A DNA stretch of 64,000 nt from Streptomyces sp. NBC_00490 (GCF_036013645.1 NZ_CP107869.1:6386001-6450000), one strand, 5' to 3'. Positions 18,801 to 27,429 are shown, numbered from the stretch's first letter. Notes: generated by a model not told the origin, from the sequence alone. Numbers and translations: made by a program.

Positions 18801-19205
18801 TCCTCCGTGAAGCGGAGCGTCAAGCTGGCGGCGGCCTCGACGCGGATCGACGTGAGCTTCACGTTCCGCTCGAAGAAGGCCGCGGGCGACGACGCCGTCA
18901 CGCTGCCCGCCTCCACGGTCCGCTTCAACGCCAAGACCGGGCTGGACAGCCGCGTCAAGGCCGGCGAGACGGTGAAGATCCCGGTCACCGTCGAGGGCGC
19001 GGCCAAGGGTTCCAACCTGAAGTCGCTGTCGGTGTACGTGTCGTACGACTACGGCAAGACCTGGAAGAAGGTCACCGTCACGGGCGGCAAGATCACCGTG
19101 AAGAACCCGGAGAAGGGGAAGGGCATCTCCTTCCACGCCAAGATCGCCGACAAGAAGAACAACAAGTCGACGATCTCGATCTACAACGCGTACTACGGAA
19201 AGTAG
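15885..19205 (+). CDS. Secreted S8 subtilisin-like serine protease
   Basis: A 1106-aa secreted protease. It has a signal peptide (RRQVKRVCAATVATGAAVALAAG, cleavage near AAA-QP), a propeptide to about residue 200, and then the S8 catalytic domain. Asp is in AVLDTGVDATHPDL, His in GHGTHVASIAAG and Ser in SGTSMAAPHAAG. About 600 further residues form beta-rich C-terminal domains, ending KSTISIYNAYYGK. The TTG start at 15885 is chosen because AAGGGGG lies 4 nt before it and it gives a proper signal peptide. It is monocistronic, closed by a terminator. Such proteins in Streptomyces serve in extracellular protein breakdown. Confidence 0.93.
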   Translation: MRRQVKRVCAATVATGAAVALAAGMTSPAAAQPEQAAPSPAASSSLKAHHRITLITGDRVSVTAKGQVVSVERAEGREHIPFQIRKADGHTLVIPGDAARLVTAGKLDQRLFDITELNKSATRKSQAKGLKVIVGYKGAATAAKDDVRDAGTLRQTLKALNADAVQTPAADAPELWDAVTNGDKTASGIAHVWLDGVRKASLDKSVPQIGAPKAWASGYDGKGIKIAVLDTGVDATHPDLKDQVIDAKNFSAAADATDHFGHGTHVASIAAGTGAKSGGKLKGVAPGAKILSGKVLDDFGGGDDSGILAGMEWAVAQGADVVNLSLGGMDTPEIDPLEAAVNKFSAEKGTLFAISAGNSGPQSVGSPGSADAALTVGAVDDKDKLASFSSTGPRIGDSAIKPDVTAPGVDITAASAKGSVIEQEVGEKPAGYLTLSGTSMAAPHAAGAAAILKQEHPDWTYAELKGALVASTKGGKYTPFEQGSGRIQVDKAIKQTVIAEPVSVSFGTQQWPHTDDKPVPKKLTYRNLGDKDVTLTLSSKATNPKGAAAPAGFFKLSKTKVTVPAGGTASVDFTVNTKLGGTVDGAYSAYVTATGGGQTVRTGAAVEREVQSYDLTIKHIGKDGRPTKDYDSVLVGYTGLAKDRGYRVTVDESGTTKMRLPKGDYLLDAWIAKDWVNFEGGLDWVVQPKLSMTKNRSVTIDARKTKASDITVPDASAKPVSAMISYFYEPAMLPIGVGMDSFENIRIAALGADVPSGLTQTWFGQWAKGANTEYDVATSANVKHLVGDKVRHYKQSELATVKAAMGAAASGKTGAISPWGLLPNDYVFGAPVEQPLPGTRTVHLSTGDHIKWGLDFLQYGGAKDPEGLSIPEAGYTLGDPQTFKPGTTSTKTFNTAVFGPHINKANGVFREGNYLYGAMSLFADGAQHSGSSDFTAVKTELYRNGTKVGSNQDPLFGETFTVPAADAEYKLTSSVKRSVKLAAASTRIDVSFTFRSKKAAGDDAVTLPASTVRFNAKTGLDSRVKAGETVKIPVTVEGAAKGSNLKSLSVYVSYDYGKTWKKVTVTGGKITVKNPEKGKGISFHAKIADKKNNKSTISIYNAYYGK

Positions 19206-19226
19206 TCCGCGGCAGTAGGCCATGAG

Positions 19227-19268
19227 CGAAAGCCCCACCGGAGGTGCAGCCTCCGGTGGGGCTTCCGT
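19227..19268 (+). terminator. Hairpin terminator
   Basis: GAAAGCCCCACCGGAGG and CCTCCGGTGGGGCTTCC form a long near-perfect stem just after the protease gene. Confidence 0.85.
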
Positions 19269-19283
19269 GTTTGTGTGGGGCCC

Positions 19284-20054
19284 ATGACCGCCCACACCGT
19301 GGAATACGTCCGGTACCACATCCCGGAAGACCGTTCGGCGGAGTTCCTGGCCGCCTACACCCGCGCCGCGGCCCAGCTGGCGGCGGCGCCGCAGTGCGTG
19401 GACTACGAACTGGCGCGCTGCGAGGAGGACTTCGCGCACTTCGTCCTGCGCATCACATGGACCTCGACCGAGGACCACCTCGAGGGATTCCGGAAGTCGG
19501 AACTCTTCCCCGCCTTCCTCGCCGAGATCCGCCCGTACACCGCCGACATCGAGGAGATGCGGCACTACAAACCGACGACGGTACGCGGCGCCGGCTCGGC
19601 CGTGCCCACGCTGTACGAGTGGGCGGGCGGCGCCGAGGCCTTCGCCCGGCTGACGTCGGTCTTCTACGGCAAGGTCCTCAAGGACGACCTGCTGGCCCCG
19701 GTGTTCGACGGACTGGCCCCCGAGCACGCCGAGCACGTGTCCCTCTGGCTGGCGGAGGTCTTCGGCGGCCCGCCCGGGTACTCCGAGACCCAGGGCGGCC
19801 ACGGCCACATGGTCGCCAAGCACCTGGGCCGGGGCATCACCGAGCCCCAGCGCCGCCGCTGGGTCGGCCTCATCCAGGACGCCGCCGACGAGGCCGGCCT
19901 GCCGACCGACGCCGAGTTCCGCTCGGCCTTCCTCGCCTACGTCGAGTGGGGCACCCGGCTCGCGGTGTACTTCTCCGGACCGGACGCCAAGCCGCCGGCG
20001 GAGCAGCCGGTGCCCAAGTGGGGGTGGGGGATGATGCCGCCGTACCAGGGGTGA
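19284..20054 (+). CDS. ABM-domain/truncated haemoglobin fusion protein
   Basis: A 256-aa two-domain protein. Residues ~1-95 are an antibiotic-biosynthesis-monooxygenase (ABM) domain (VEYVRYHIPEDRSAEFLAAY and ITWTSTEDHLEGFRKSELF). Residues ~105-245 are a group II truncated globin: LYEWAGGAEAFARLTSVFY, the FGGPPGYSE segment and the haem-proximal His region MVAKHLGRGITEPQRRRWV, then the W/Y-containing end YVEWGTRLAVYFS. Such chimeras are known from Streptomyces and Frankia. They bind haem; a role in oxygen, NO or quinone chemistry is proposed but not settled. ATG 19284 is used. It is followed 14 nt later by an unknown gene. Confidence 0.88.
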   Translation: MTAHTVEYVRYHIPEDRSAEFLAAYTRAAAQLAAAPQCVDYELARCEEDFAHFVLRITWTSTEDHLEGFRKSELFPAFLAEIRPYTADIEEMRHYKPTTVRGAGSAVPTLYEWAGGAEAFARLTSVFYGKVLKDDLLAPVFDGLAPEHAEHVSLWLAEVFGGPPGYSETQGGHGHMVAKHLGRGITEPQRRRWVGLIQDAADEAGLPTDAEFRSAFLAYVEWGTRLAVYFSGPDAKPPAEQPVPKWGWGMMPPYQG

Positions 20055-20068
20055 CGTAGGGTCCGCGC

Positions 20069-20581
20069 ATGACCGCTGCCGTGACCGCCATGATCACCGC
20101 CGTGGTCGGTGTCCTCGGCACTCTCTTCGCCCCTGTCCTCAGCCAGCGGCTGACCTCGCGACAGCGGGCGCAGGAGGCCGAAGTCGCCGAGCACAGGCGG
20201 CTGTTCGAGGACCGCCGGACCGCCTACACGGCGATGAACCGGGCCTCGCGGCACTTCCACACCCTCCTCAAGGACGCCCTGCACCGGCTGCGCGACGACG
20301 TCTACACCGACCACGACCGCGAGCAGCTGGAGGAGGTGCGGCGGGAGTACCGGGACCGGTACGCCGAGGCGCAGATGGTCGTGCCCGAGCGGATCCTCGA
20401 TGCCTCGCGGGCCGTGAACGAGGTGCTCGCGGGCATCGACGCCTTGGTGAAGCGGCTCGACCGGGGGCGGGCCCGGGACGGGGAGAGCGCCGTGCAAGCG
20501 TTGCTCGACCTGAAGGAGGCCGAGCCGCGGCTGTCCGAGATGCGGCGGCTGATGCGCGAGGACCTCGGCGTCGCGGACTGA
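20069..20581 (+). CDS. Membrane-anchored coiled-coil hypothetical protein
   Basis: A 170-aa protein with an N-terminal membrane helix (VTAMITAVVGVLGTLFAPVL, residues ~5-24). The rest is almost wholly helical and highly charged (SRQRAQEAEVAEHRRLFEDRR and further), so it is a cytosolic coiled coil. Similar small proteins are widespread in Streptomyces without an assigned role. It lies 14 nt after the globin fusion, so cotranscription is likely. Confidence 0.7.
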   Translation: MTAAVTAMITAVVGVLGTLFAPVLSQRLTSRQRAQEAEVAEHRRLFEDRRTAYTAMNRASRHFHTLLKDALHRLRDDVYTDHDREQLEEVRREYRDRYAEAQMVVPERILDASRAVNEVLAGIDALVKRLDRGRARDGESAVQALLDLKEAEPRLSEMRRLMREDLGVAD

Positions 20582-20590
20582 GGCGCCCGG

Positions 20591-21511
20591 TCAGGCCCGC
20601 GGGGCCGTCGAGCCCTTGCCCGCCCGGGTCGCGTCCGTGCCCCAACTGGCCAGCAGGCGCAGGGCCTCCGCCGAGGGCGAGCCGGGTTCGGCGTGGTAGG
20701 TGATCAGCATCTGTTCGCTGTCGTCGGAGAGCCGGAACGACTCGAAGGAGAGGGACAGTTCGCCCACCAGGGGGTGGCGGAAGTGCTTGACGCCGTAGCC
20801 CTTCTCCTTGACGTCATGGGTGGCCCACAGACGTCTGAACACCTCGCTCTTGACCGAGAGTTCGCCGACCAGGGCGGACAGGCGCGGGTCGTCGGGGTGG
20901 CAGCCGGCGTCCATGCGCAGATAGCTGACGATGTCGGTCGCCTTCGATTCCCATTCCACGAACAGGTCGCGGTACTCGGGCCGCAGGAACACCATCCGGG
21001 CCCAGTTGCGGTCCTGCGGCGGCAGTTCGGACCAGTCGCCGAAGACCGCCGCGGCCATCCGGTTCCAGGCGAGGATGTCGGAGCGCCGGCCCGAGATGTA
21101 GGCCGGGACCCCCTCGATCGAGTCGAGCAGCTGGAGCAGCGCTCCGCGCACCTGCTGGGTCCGCCCGGTCTGCTTCTTCTTGTGCTGCTTTGGCTTCGCG
21201 AGATGCGTGAGATGGGCGTGCTCGGCGTCGGTCAGCCGCAGGGCACGGGAGATCGCGTCCAGGACCTCCGCCGACACGTTCCGTCCGTTGCCCTGCTCCA
21301 GGCGCGTGTAGTACGCCACCGACACCCCGGCCAGCTGCGCCAGCTCCTCGCGCCGCAGCCCCGGCACCCGCCGGTGCCGTCCGAAGTCCGGCAGGCCCAC
21401 GTCCTCCGGCTTCAGCCGGGCCCGCCGGGTGCGCAGGAACTCGCTCAGCTCGGCACGCCGGTCCAGCGCGCCGCCGGAGGGCTCCTGTACGGGTTCGGGG
21501 CGTTCGTCCAT
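20591..21511 (-). CDS. XRE-family regulator with MmyB-like domain
   Basis: A 306-aa transcription regulator. The N-terminal helix-turn-helix reads LRREELAQLAGVSVAYYTRLEQG. The C-terminal MmyB-type ligand-binding domain (AYISGRRSDILAWNRMAAAVFGDW and RMVFLRPEYRDLFVEWE) is PAS-like and binds small hydrophobic molecules in related proteins. These regulators often control a divergent oxidoreductase gene. Here a zinc alcohol dehydrogenase starts 170 nt away on the other strand and is the likely target. Confidence 0.88.
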   Translation of the reverse strand: MDERPEPVQEPSGGALDRRAELSEFLRTRRARLKPEDVGLPDFGRHRRVPGLRREELAQLAGVSVAYYTRLEQGNGRNVSAEVLDAISRALRLTDAEHAHLTHLAKPKQHKKKQTGRTQQVRGALLQLLDSIEGVPAYISGRRSDILAWNRMAAAVFGDWSELPPQDRNWARMVFLRPEYRDLFVEWESKATDIVSYLRMDAGCHPDDPRLSALVGELSVKSEVFRRLWATHDVKEKGYGVKHFRHPLVGELSLSFESFRLSDDSEQMLITYHAEPGSPSAEALRLLASWGTDATRAGKGSTAPRA

Positions 21512-21680
21512 GCCTCAAGTATTCACGGTCGTACGCTCATCATCCTGACCCCGCCAGTAGTAGGAACAGCGAACGTAGGCAGAGCGGTGACCTGGGTGAA
21601 CGTCCTCCGGTCGGGCAGGGTGGTGTCGTACCCGGTCAGAAGGCGGCCGGGTGCGACACCACTGCTAGGAGAACCCCGGC

Positions 21681-22724
21681 ATGACCACCGTTGCTGCGTA
21701 CGCCGCCCCCGCCGCGAAGGCTCCGCTGGAGCGCACCACCATCGAACGGCGCGCGGTTGGCGAGTTCGACGTCCTGATCGACATCAAGTTCGCCGGCATC
21801 TGCCACTCCGACATCCACCAGGCCCGCGAGGGCTGGGGCGAGGCCATCTTCCCGATGGTCCCCGGCCACGAGATCGCCGGCATCGTCTCCGAGGTCGGTC
21901 CCGGCGTCACCAAGTACGCCGTCGGCGACCGGGTGGGCGTCGGCTGCATGGTCGACTCCTGCCGCGAGTGCGACAACTGCAAGGCCGGCCTGGAGCAGTA
22001 CTGCACCGGCGGCGGCATGGTCGGCACGTACAACGCCGTCGGCAAGGACGGCGAGCCCACCTACGGCGGCTACTCGGAGAAGATCGTCGTCGACGAGAAC
22101 TACGTCGTCGGTATCCCCGAGGGCATCGCCCTCGACGAGGCCGCGCCGCTGCTCTGCGCAGGCATCACCCTGTACTCCCCGCTCAAGCACTGGAACGCCG
22201 GCCCCGGCAAGAAGGTCGCCATCGTCGGTCTGGGCGGCCTCGGCCACATGGGCGTCAAGATCGCCCATGCGCTCGGCGCCGAGGTCACGGTCCTCTCCCA
22301 GTCGCTGCGCAAGAAGGACGACGGCCTGAAGCTGGGCGCCGACCACTACTACGCCACCAGCGACCCGAAGACCTTCGAGGAGCTGGCCGGCACCTTCGAC
22401 CTGATCGTCTCCACGGTCTCGGCGCCGATGGACTTCGGCGCCCTGCTGTCCCTGCTCAAGCGGGACGGCGCCCTGGTGAACGTCGGCGCCCCCGAGGAGC
22501 CGATCCCGCTCAACCTCTTCTCGGTGATCGGTGGCCGCAAGACCCTCGCCGGTTCCATGATCGGAGGTATCGCCGAGACCCAGGAGATGCTGGACTTCTG
22601 CGCGGAGCACGGCTTCGGCGCGGAGATCGAGCTGATCCGCGCCGACGAGATCAACGAGGCGTACGAGCGGGTGCTGGCGAGCGACGTCCGGTACCGCTTC
22701 GTCATCGACACGGCGACGATCTGA
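21681..22724 (+). CDS. Zinc-dependent NAD(P) alcohol dehydrogenase
   Basis: A 347-aa medium-chain dehydrogenase of the cinnamyl-alcohol/YahK type, likely reducing aldehydes with NADPH. The catalytic zinc ligands are in [14 protein letters not shown] and [11 protein letters not shown]. The structural zinc Cys cluster is [15 protein letters not shown]. The nucleotide fold has [18 protein letters not shown] at 21667-21671 supports the ATG. It is divergent from the MmyB-like regulator, its probable controller. Confidence 0.93.
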   Translation: MTTVAAYAAPAAKAPLERTTIERRAVGEFDVLIDIKFAGICHSDIHQAREGWGEAIFPMVPGHEIAGIVSEVGPGVTKYAVGDRVGVGCMVDSCRECDNCKAGLEQYCTGGGMVGTYNAVGKDGEPTYGGYSEKIVVDENYVVGIPEGIALDEAAPLLCAGITLYSPLKHWNAGPGKKVAIVGLGGLGHMGVKIAHALGAEVTVLSQSLRKKDDGLKLGADHYYATSDPKTFEELAGTFDLIVSTVSAPMDFGALLSLLKRDGALVNVGAPEEPIPLNLFSVIGGRKTLAGSMIGGIAETQEMLDFCAEHGFGAEIELIRADEINEAYERVLASDVRYRFVIDTATI

Positions 22725-22758
22725 GACACGGCGGCGATCTGACGCCTCCCGCATGACC

Positions 22759-22792
22759 GAGGGCCCCGGAGCCGCACTGCTCCGGGGCCCTC
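22759..22792. terminator. Bidirectional hairpin terminator
   Basis: GAGGGCCCCGGAGC pairs perfectly with GCTCCGGGGCCCTC over a 6-nt loop. It lies between the convergent dehydrogenase and iron-permease genes, and its right arm touches the permease stop codon. Confidence 0.85.
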
Positions 22793-23810
22793 ACCGCTTC
22801 CCCAGCAGCCACAGCAGATACGGCCCGCCGACCAGCGCGGTGAGCGCGCCGACCGGGATCTCCAGCGGAGGCAGGAGGGTGCGGGCCGCGAGATCGGCGG
22901 CGACCAGGACCACGGCACCCGTCAACGCGGCGTTGACCAGCGGCAGTTGGGGTGTGCGGGTGAGGCGGCGGGCCAGCTGGGGTGCGGTGAGGGCGACGAA
23001 GCCGATGGGCCCGGCCGCGCCGGTCGCCGTCGCGGCGAGCACGACCCCGAGGACGGTGAGCCCGAGCCGCACCCGGTCCACCCGCACCCCGAGCGCGGCC
23101 GCCGTGTCGGGGTCCAGCCCGAGCGGCAGGGACGCCCGGCTCGCCCATCCGAGCGCGGGCAGCGAGAGCAGCAGGACGACGGCCAGGGGCCCCGCCTGCT
23201 CGTAGCCCCGCCCGTTGAGGCTCCCCGTCAGCCACAGCTTGATCTGCTCGGCCGCCTCCAGCTCGCTGTCCGTGAGATACAGCTGCACGACGGCGGAGAG
23301 CGCGACCCCGATCCCGACGCCCGTGAGCACGAACCGGCTCGGCTGCATCCCGTGCCGCCAGGCGAGGACGTAGACCAGCGCGGCGGCCGCGAGCCCGCCG
23401 GTGACCGCGACGACGGGCATCGCCCCGGGTGCGGTGACGGTCCCGGTGGCCAGCGCGAGGACGGTCGCGGCGGCGGCTCCGTGTCCGACGCCGATGACGT
23501 CGGGGCTGGCGAGGGGATTGCGGGTGACGGTCTGCACGAGCGCCCCGGCCAGCCCCAGGGCGGCGCCGACGAGCGCGCCGAGCACGATGCGGGGTACGCG
23601 GAACTCGGCCACGACGAGTGCGTGCGGGCCGTCCCCGGTACGCAGCGTGTGCCAGACCTCGGCGGGGGAGACGTACGTCTGTCCGAGGCAGGCCGAGGCC
23701 AGCATGACGCCGGCCAGGAGACCGAGGAGGACGACGGCCACCGCGGCGGAACGCCGATGCACCAGGAGCGAGGTGGTCGGCGTGGGTCGCAGGACGGTCC
23801 GCGTCTTCAC
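22791..23810 (-). CDS. Iron-siderophore ABC permease (FecCD family), second subunit
   Basis: A 339-aa FecCD-family permease with about nine to ten membrane helices. The family sequence VQTVTRNPLASPDVIGVGHGAAAATVLAL is at residues ~80-110, and the coupling region PIGFVALTAPQLARRLTR, which contacts the ATPase, lies near residue 260. The GTG start at 23810 overlaps the stop of the upstream permease (GTGA), which means translational coupling. It is the last gene of the siderophore uptake run; no ATPase gene follows in the window. Confidence 0.9.
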   Translation of the reverse strand: MKTRTVLRPTPTTSLLVHRRSAAVAVVLLGLLAGVMLASACLGQTYVSPAEVWHTLRTGDGPHALVVAEFRVPRIVLGALVGAALGLAGALVQTVTRNPLASPDVIGVGHGAAAATVLALATGTVTAPGAMPVVAVTGGLAAAALVYVLAWRHGMQPSRFVLTGVGIGVALSAVVQLYLTDSELEAAEQIKLWLTGSLNGRGYEQAGPLAVVLLLSLPALGWASRASLPLGLDPDTAAALGVRVDRVRLGLTVLGVVLAATATGAAGPIGFVALTAPQLARRLTRTPQLPLVNAALTGAVVLVAADLAARTLLPPLEIPVGALTALVGGPYLLWLLGKR

Positions 23811-24793
23811 GAGGCCATGCCTCTGCGTCGTACGAGAACCACCAGCACGGGCACTCCGACCAGCGCGGTCATGACCCCGGCCGGCACCTCCGCGGGAGCC
23901 CGCACCACCCGGCCCGCCACATCGGCGCCGAGCAGCAGCGCGGCTCCCAGCAGCGCCGACAGCGGCAGCACCGCCCGGTGCCCGCCACGGACCAGCCGCC
24001 GGGCCAGATGCGGCACCGCGAGCCCCACGAAGGCGATGGGTCCCGCCGCGGCCACCGCGGCGGCGGTCAGCAGCGTCGCGCCGAGCGCCGCGGAACCCCG
24101 TACGAGACGCACCCGGTGCCCCAGCGCCCGAGCCGTCTCGTCGCCGAGCGCCAGCGCGTCCAGTCCTCGCGCACAGGCCAGCACCAGCACCGCCCCGGCA
24201 CACAGGAACGGCAGCATCCGTACGACCGTCCCGGCGTCCCGGCCGCTCAACGCGCCCACCTGCCAGAACCGGAACTGATCCAGCGTCGCCGAACTCGACG
24301 TCAGGACCACCGTCGTCCCGCCGGCCGTCATCGCCGAGAACGCCGTCCCCGCCAGCGCCAGCTTCACCGGCGAGGCCCCGCCCCGGCCACGCGCGGCGAG
24401 GGCGTACACCAGGCACGCGGCGACGACGGCACCGGCGAAGGCGTACCGGACGTAACCGGCGAAGCCGTTCGCGAGGCCGAGGGCGATGGCCAGCACGACC
24501 CCGGCCGCGGCGCCCTGGCTCAGCCCGAGGATGCCGGGGTCGGCGAGGGGGTTGCGGGTGACGCCCTGGAGCGCGGCGCCCGCGAGCCCGAGCGCGGCCC
24601 CGGCGGTGAGCCCGACCTCGGTGCGGGGCAGCCGCAGGGACCGTACGACGAGCGCGTCCGGTGAGCCCCCGCCGTGCAGCAGCGCGTCGAGGACGGCCGA
24701 GGGCGGGACGGGTCGGGTGCCGACGGCGAGGCTGAGCAGTGCCGCGGCGGCCACCGCGAGGACGGCCGCCGGCCAGGCGAGACGTGCGGTCAC
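23807..24793 (-). CDS. Iron-siderophore ABC permease (FecCD family), first subunit
   Basis: A 328-aa FecCD-family permease paralogous to its neighbour. It shares LQGVTRNPLADPGILGLSQGAAAGVVLAI and the ATPase-contact sequence PIAFVGLAVPHLARRLVRG. The GTG start at 24793 overlaps the stop codon of the binding-protein gene (GTGA). A longer upstream frame exists but has no ribosome site and would run inside the binding-protein gene. The two permeases form the membrane heterodimer of a ferric-siderophore importer. Confidence 0.9.
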   Translation of the reverse strand: MTARLAWPAAVLAVAAAALLSLAVGTRPVPPSAVLDALLHGGGSPDALVVRSLRLPRTEVGLTAGAALGLAGAALQGVTRNPLADPGILGLSQGAAAGVVLAIALGLANGFAGYVRYAFAGAVVAACLVYALAARGRGGASPVKLALAGTAFSAMTAGGTTVVLTSSSATLDQFRFWQVGALSGRDAGTVVRMLPFLCAGAVLVLACARGLDALALGDETARALGHRVRLVRGSAALGATLLTAAAVAAAGPIAFVGLAVPHLARRLVRGGHRAVLPLSALLGAALLLGADVAGRVVRAPAEVPAGVMTALVGVPVLVVLVRRRGMAS

Positions 24794-25854
24794 TCGCCGA
24801 TGTGCTCGGTGAGCTGTCGTACGACCAGACGCGCGGCGGTGGGACCGGCGTTGAGATACCAGGGGTCGTCGTCGACCTTCACCGTGTGTCCGGCCCGGAC
24901 CGCCTTCATGGACTTCCACAGCGGGCCGGCGAGGACGCTCGAGGCGTCGGTCTTCTTCGCGTCGCCCTGCACGGAGTAGAAGATCCAGTCCCCGTCGGCG
25001 GTGTCGACGCTCTCCGGCCCGATGTCCTCCGAAATGGCGTGGAACCGCTGGGACTCGGGGCGGTCGAGGCCCATGTCCACGGCGAGGGAGCCGGTGAAGG
25101 AGGAGACGCCGAACATGCGGGTGCGGTCGGGGGTGAAGCGGACCATGGAGACGGTGGGGCCGGTGCCGAGTGCCGCGCCCTGCTTCTTGGCGTCGGCCAC
25201 GATGTCGTCGAGCAGTTCCTGGGCCCGCTGCCCCTTGCCGACGGCCGCGCCGACGAGCAGGAGGTCGCGCTTCCAGTTGATGCCGTTGCCCGCGGTGATC
25301 ACGGTGGGCGCGATCTTCGACAGCTTGGGGTAGAGGTCGCCGAGGGAGTCGTTGGCGAGGATCAGGTCCGGCTTCGCGGCGGCGAGCGATTCGAGGTTGG
25401 GGGCCTGGCGGGTGCCCGCGTCGGTCATGCCGGCGAGCTCGGCCCTGTCCTCGGGGAAGGCGTCGGCGAGGTAGCCGGGGACGAGTCCGGCGTTGTCGGC
25501 GCGGGTGGTCGCGGTGGGGACGAGGCCCAGGGACAGCAGGTCGTCGAGCTGGCCGGTGCTGAGCACGGCTATCTTCTTCGGCTCGGTCTTGAGGGTCGTT
25601 TCGCCCTTGAAATGGGTGACCGTGCGGGGGAAGGTGCCGTCGGTGTCCTGGTCGGAGCCCATGCCGGCGGCGAGGGCGGTGGGGGCTGCGGAGGGGCCTT
25701 CCGAAGCGCCTTCCGAAGCGCCTGCGGAGGCGCCGATGACGTTGCTGCGGGAGCCTTCGTCCTTCTTCGCGCCCGCGTCCGTCGACGAACAGCCGACGAG
25801 GAGCCCTCCGATGGCGACCGCGGCCAGGACGGCCTTCGTTCTCACTGCGCGCAC
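24790..25854 (-). CDS. Iron-siderophore binding lipoprotein
   Basis: A 354-aa periplasmic-binding-type lipoprotein (FecB/FepB fold) that captures ferric siderophore outside the membrane. A signal peptide with lipobox LVGC at about residues 18-21 is followed by a Ser/Ala/Glu-rich linker. The binding domain begins at DGTFPRTVTHFKGETTL and includes PKKIAVLSTGQLDDLLSLGL. The GTG at 25854 is preferred over an upstream TTG because GGAG (complement of 25861-25864) is 6 nt before it. It is the first gene of the operon. An iron box lies about 35 nt upstream, so iron should repress it. Confidence 0.9.
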   Translation of the reverse strand: MRAVRTKAVLAAVAIGGLLVGCSSTDAGAKKDEGSRSNVIGASAGASEGASEGPSAAPTALAAGMGSDQDTDGTFPRTVTHFKGETTLKTEPKKIAVLSTGQLDDLLSLGLVPTATTRADNAGLVPGYLADAFPEDRAELAGMTDAGTRQAPNLESLAAAKPDLILANDSLGDLYPKLSKIAPTVITAGNGINWKRDLLLVGAAVGKGQRAQELLDDIVADAKKQGAALGTGPTVSMVRFTPDRTRMFGVSSFTGSLAVDMGLDRPESQRFHAISEDIGPESVDTADGDWIFYSVQGDAKKTDASSVLAGPLWKSMKAVRAGHTVKVDDDPWYLNAGPTAARLVVRQLTEHIGE

Positions 25855-25887
25855 GACGTGCTCCGGCAATCTTGTGGGGGGATTTGC

Positions 25888-25906
25888 TTAGGCAAGGCTT
25901 ACCTTA
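25888..25906. promoter_or_regulatory. Iron box (DmdR1/IdeR operator)
   Basis: TTAGGCAAGGCTTACCTTA matches 15 of 19 positions of the actinobacterial iron box TTAGGTTAGGCTAACCTAA (consensus from memory). It lies directly upstream of the siderophore-binding protein gene, where the Fe2+-loaded repressor DmdR1 would block transcription. Confidence 0.85.
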
Positions 25907-26040
25907 AGCGGTGTCGCTGTGTGCTCCTCGCTCGGGACGAGAAAGCAATACGAGAAAAAATCCGCCGCGCCTGTCACATCGTCCCGACGGCCGGGGTCAG
26001 TCCGGTGAAGGCAGTCGAACCTCGCGGAACTGGAGCAGAC

Positions 26041-26811
26041 ATGACGAAGACGGCACCCCTTCTGGTCACCGGCGGCACGGGCACCCTGGGCGGTCACGTG
26101 GTTCCGCTGCTGCGGGCGGCCGGTCACGAGGTGCGGGTCCTGAGCCGCGGTGCCCGCGAGGGCGGGGACGGCGTCGAGTACGTCACCGGCGATCTCCTGA
26201 CGGGGGAGGGCGTGGCGGCGGCGGTGGCCGGTGTGGAGACGGTCCTGCATCTGGCGGGCGGGCCGAAGGGGGACGACGAGGCGACCCGGAATCTGGTGCG
26301 GGCCTGCGTCGGCACCGACGTGCGCCACCTCGTCCAGATCTCGGTCATCGGCGCCGACCGCGTGCCGCTGGCCTGGCTGCGGAGCAAGCTCGACGCGGAG
26401 CGGGCCGTCGCCGGCTCGGGCATCCCCTGGACGACCCTGCGGGCGGCCCAGTTCCACGACCTGACCCTCACGATGATCGAGAAGATGACGAAGCTGCCGG
26501 TGCTCCCGGTGCCCGGAGGCCTGCGTCTTCAGCCGGTGGACTCGGCCGAAGTGGCGGCGCGACTCGTCGAGTTGACGCTGGGGGAGCCCCAAGGGCTGGT
26601 ACCCGACATCGCGGGTCCGAAGACGTACGACATCGCCGAGCTGGCCCGTCCATACCTCGAACTCCGCGGAAAGCGGACCCGGTTGAGGATGCCGGTGCGG
26701 ATACCGGGCAAGGCGGGGAAGGCGTACCGGGCGGGGGCGAACCTCACGCTGCGGGGGGCGGAGACGGGGAAGCGCACGTGGGAGGAGTTCCTGGCGGGGC
26801 GCGTGGAGTGA
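26041..26811 (+). CDS. NmrA-like NAD(P)-binding SDR protein
   Basis: A 256-aa atypical short-chain dehydrogenase. The nucleotide-binding motif TGGTGTLGGHV is at residues 10-20. The fold continues with VLHLAGGPKGDD and a Rossmann core. The catalytic YxxxK is not seen (SKLDAERAVAGSG stands in the usual place), so it may be a redox sensor or isomerase-like rather than a classical reductase. The GGAGCAGAC before ATG 26041 is a fair ribosome site. It is divergent from the siderophore operon and could share the iron-controlled region. Confidence 0.85.
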   Translation: MTKTAPLLVTGGTGTLGGHVVPLLRAAGHEVRVLSRGAREGGDGVEYVTGDLLTGEGVAAAVAGVETVLHLAGGPKGDDEATRNLVRACVGTDVRHLVQISVIGADRVPLAWLRSKLDAERAVAGSGIPWTTLRAAQFHDLTLTMIEKMTKLPVLPVPGGLRLQPVDSAEVAARLVELTLGEPQGLVPDIAGPKTYDIAELARPYLELRGKRTRLRMPVRIPGKAGKAYRAGANLTLRGAETGKRTWEEFLAGRVE

Positions 26812-26812
26812 C

Positions 26813-27429
26813 TCAGTCGGCGGGGGCGCGGGTCCACAGGGTCACGTCGCTGCTGGTCGCCACGGCGAGAGTACGGCCGGAGGGGGAGAAGCCGACGGCT
26901 CGCAACTCGGACCAGGTCGAGTGGAAGATGTGCCACCACCCCTCTCCGTGCGGCGCGCGGTGCGACATGCTGCTGCCGCGGGACAACAGGACCCGGTCGT
27001 GCGGCCAGTCGGGACTCACGACCTCCAGGACCCAGCCGTCCCCGCTGCTCGTGTGCAGAGCACCGCCGAGAAGCCCGGCGACGTGCACCCGGCGACCGGC
27101 GATCGGCCCGAGCCCCCTGCACAACAGCCCGGGAGGCGCGTCGCGCCCGCACTCCTCGGCATCGGGATCCGGGTCGCGGTCCCGGGCGATCCTCTCTCCC
27201 GTCACAGCGTCGAACAGCCCGTGCCCGTCCCCGGAGACGACCATCACCAGGTCACGCCCATTCCCCGGATGCGTGGCGAAACCGATACCGAGCAACCCCC
27301 CGACGGGGACACCCCCCTCGAAAACCGACCGCCAGGGCTCGGGCGCGGGCACGACCGGGGCGGCGAGCATACGGTCCCGCAACTCCGCCTGATAGGCAGT
27401 CAGTCGACCGCGGCCACCGACCTGCTCCA
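26813..27429 (-). CDS. Conserved hypothetical protein
   Basis: A 205-aa soluble protein starting MEQVGGRGRLTAYQAELRDRM. The C-terminal segment AVGFSPSGRTLAVATSSDVTLWTR reads like a single WD40-type blade, and MVVSGDGHGLFDAVTGERIAR looks like another beta-propeller strand set. No catalytic motif is visible. ATG 27429 is used; a GTG 9 nt upstream is possible. It is convergent with the SDR gene and divergent from the lipoprotein gene. Function unknown. Confidence 0.65.

Noticed and set aside
15999..19823. A 1274-codon open frame antisense to the subtilase gene
   Set aside because: It is the mirror of a high-GC gene with strong third-position bias. The sense frame has signal peptide and complete S8 catalytic motifs.
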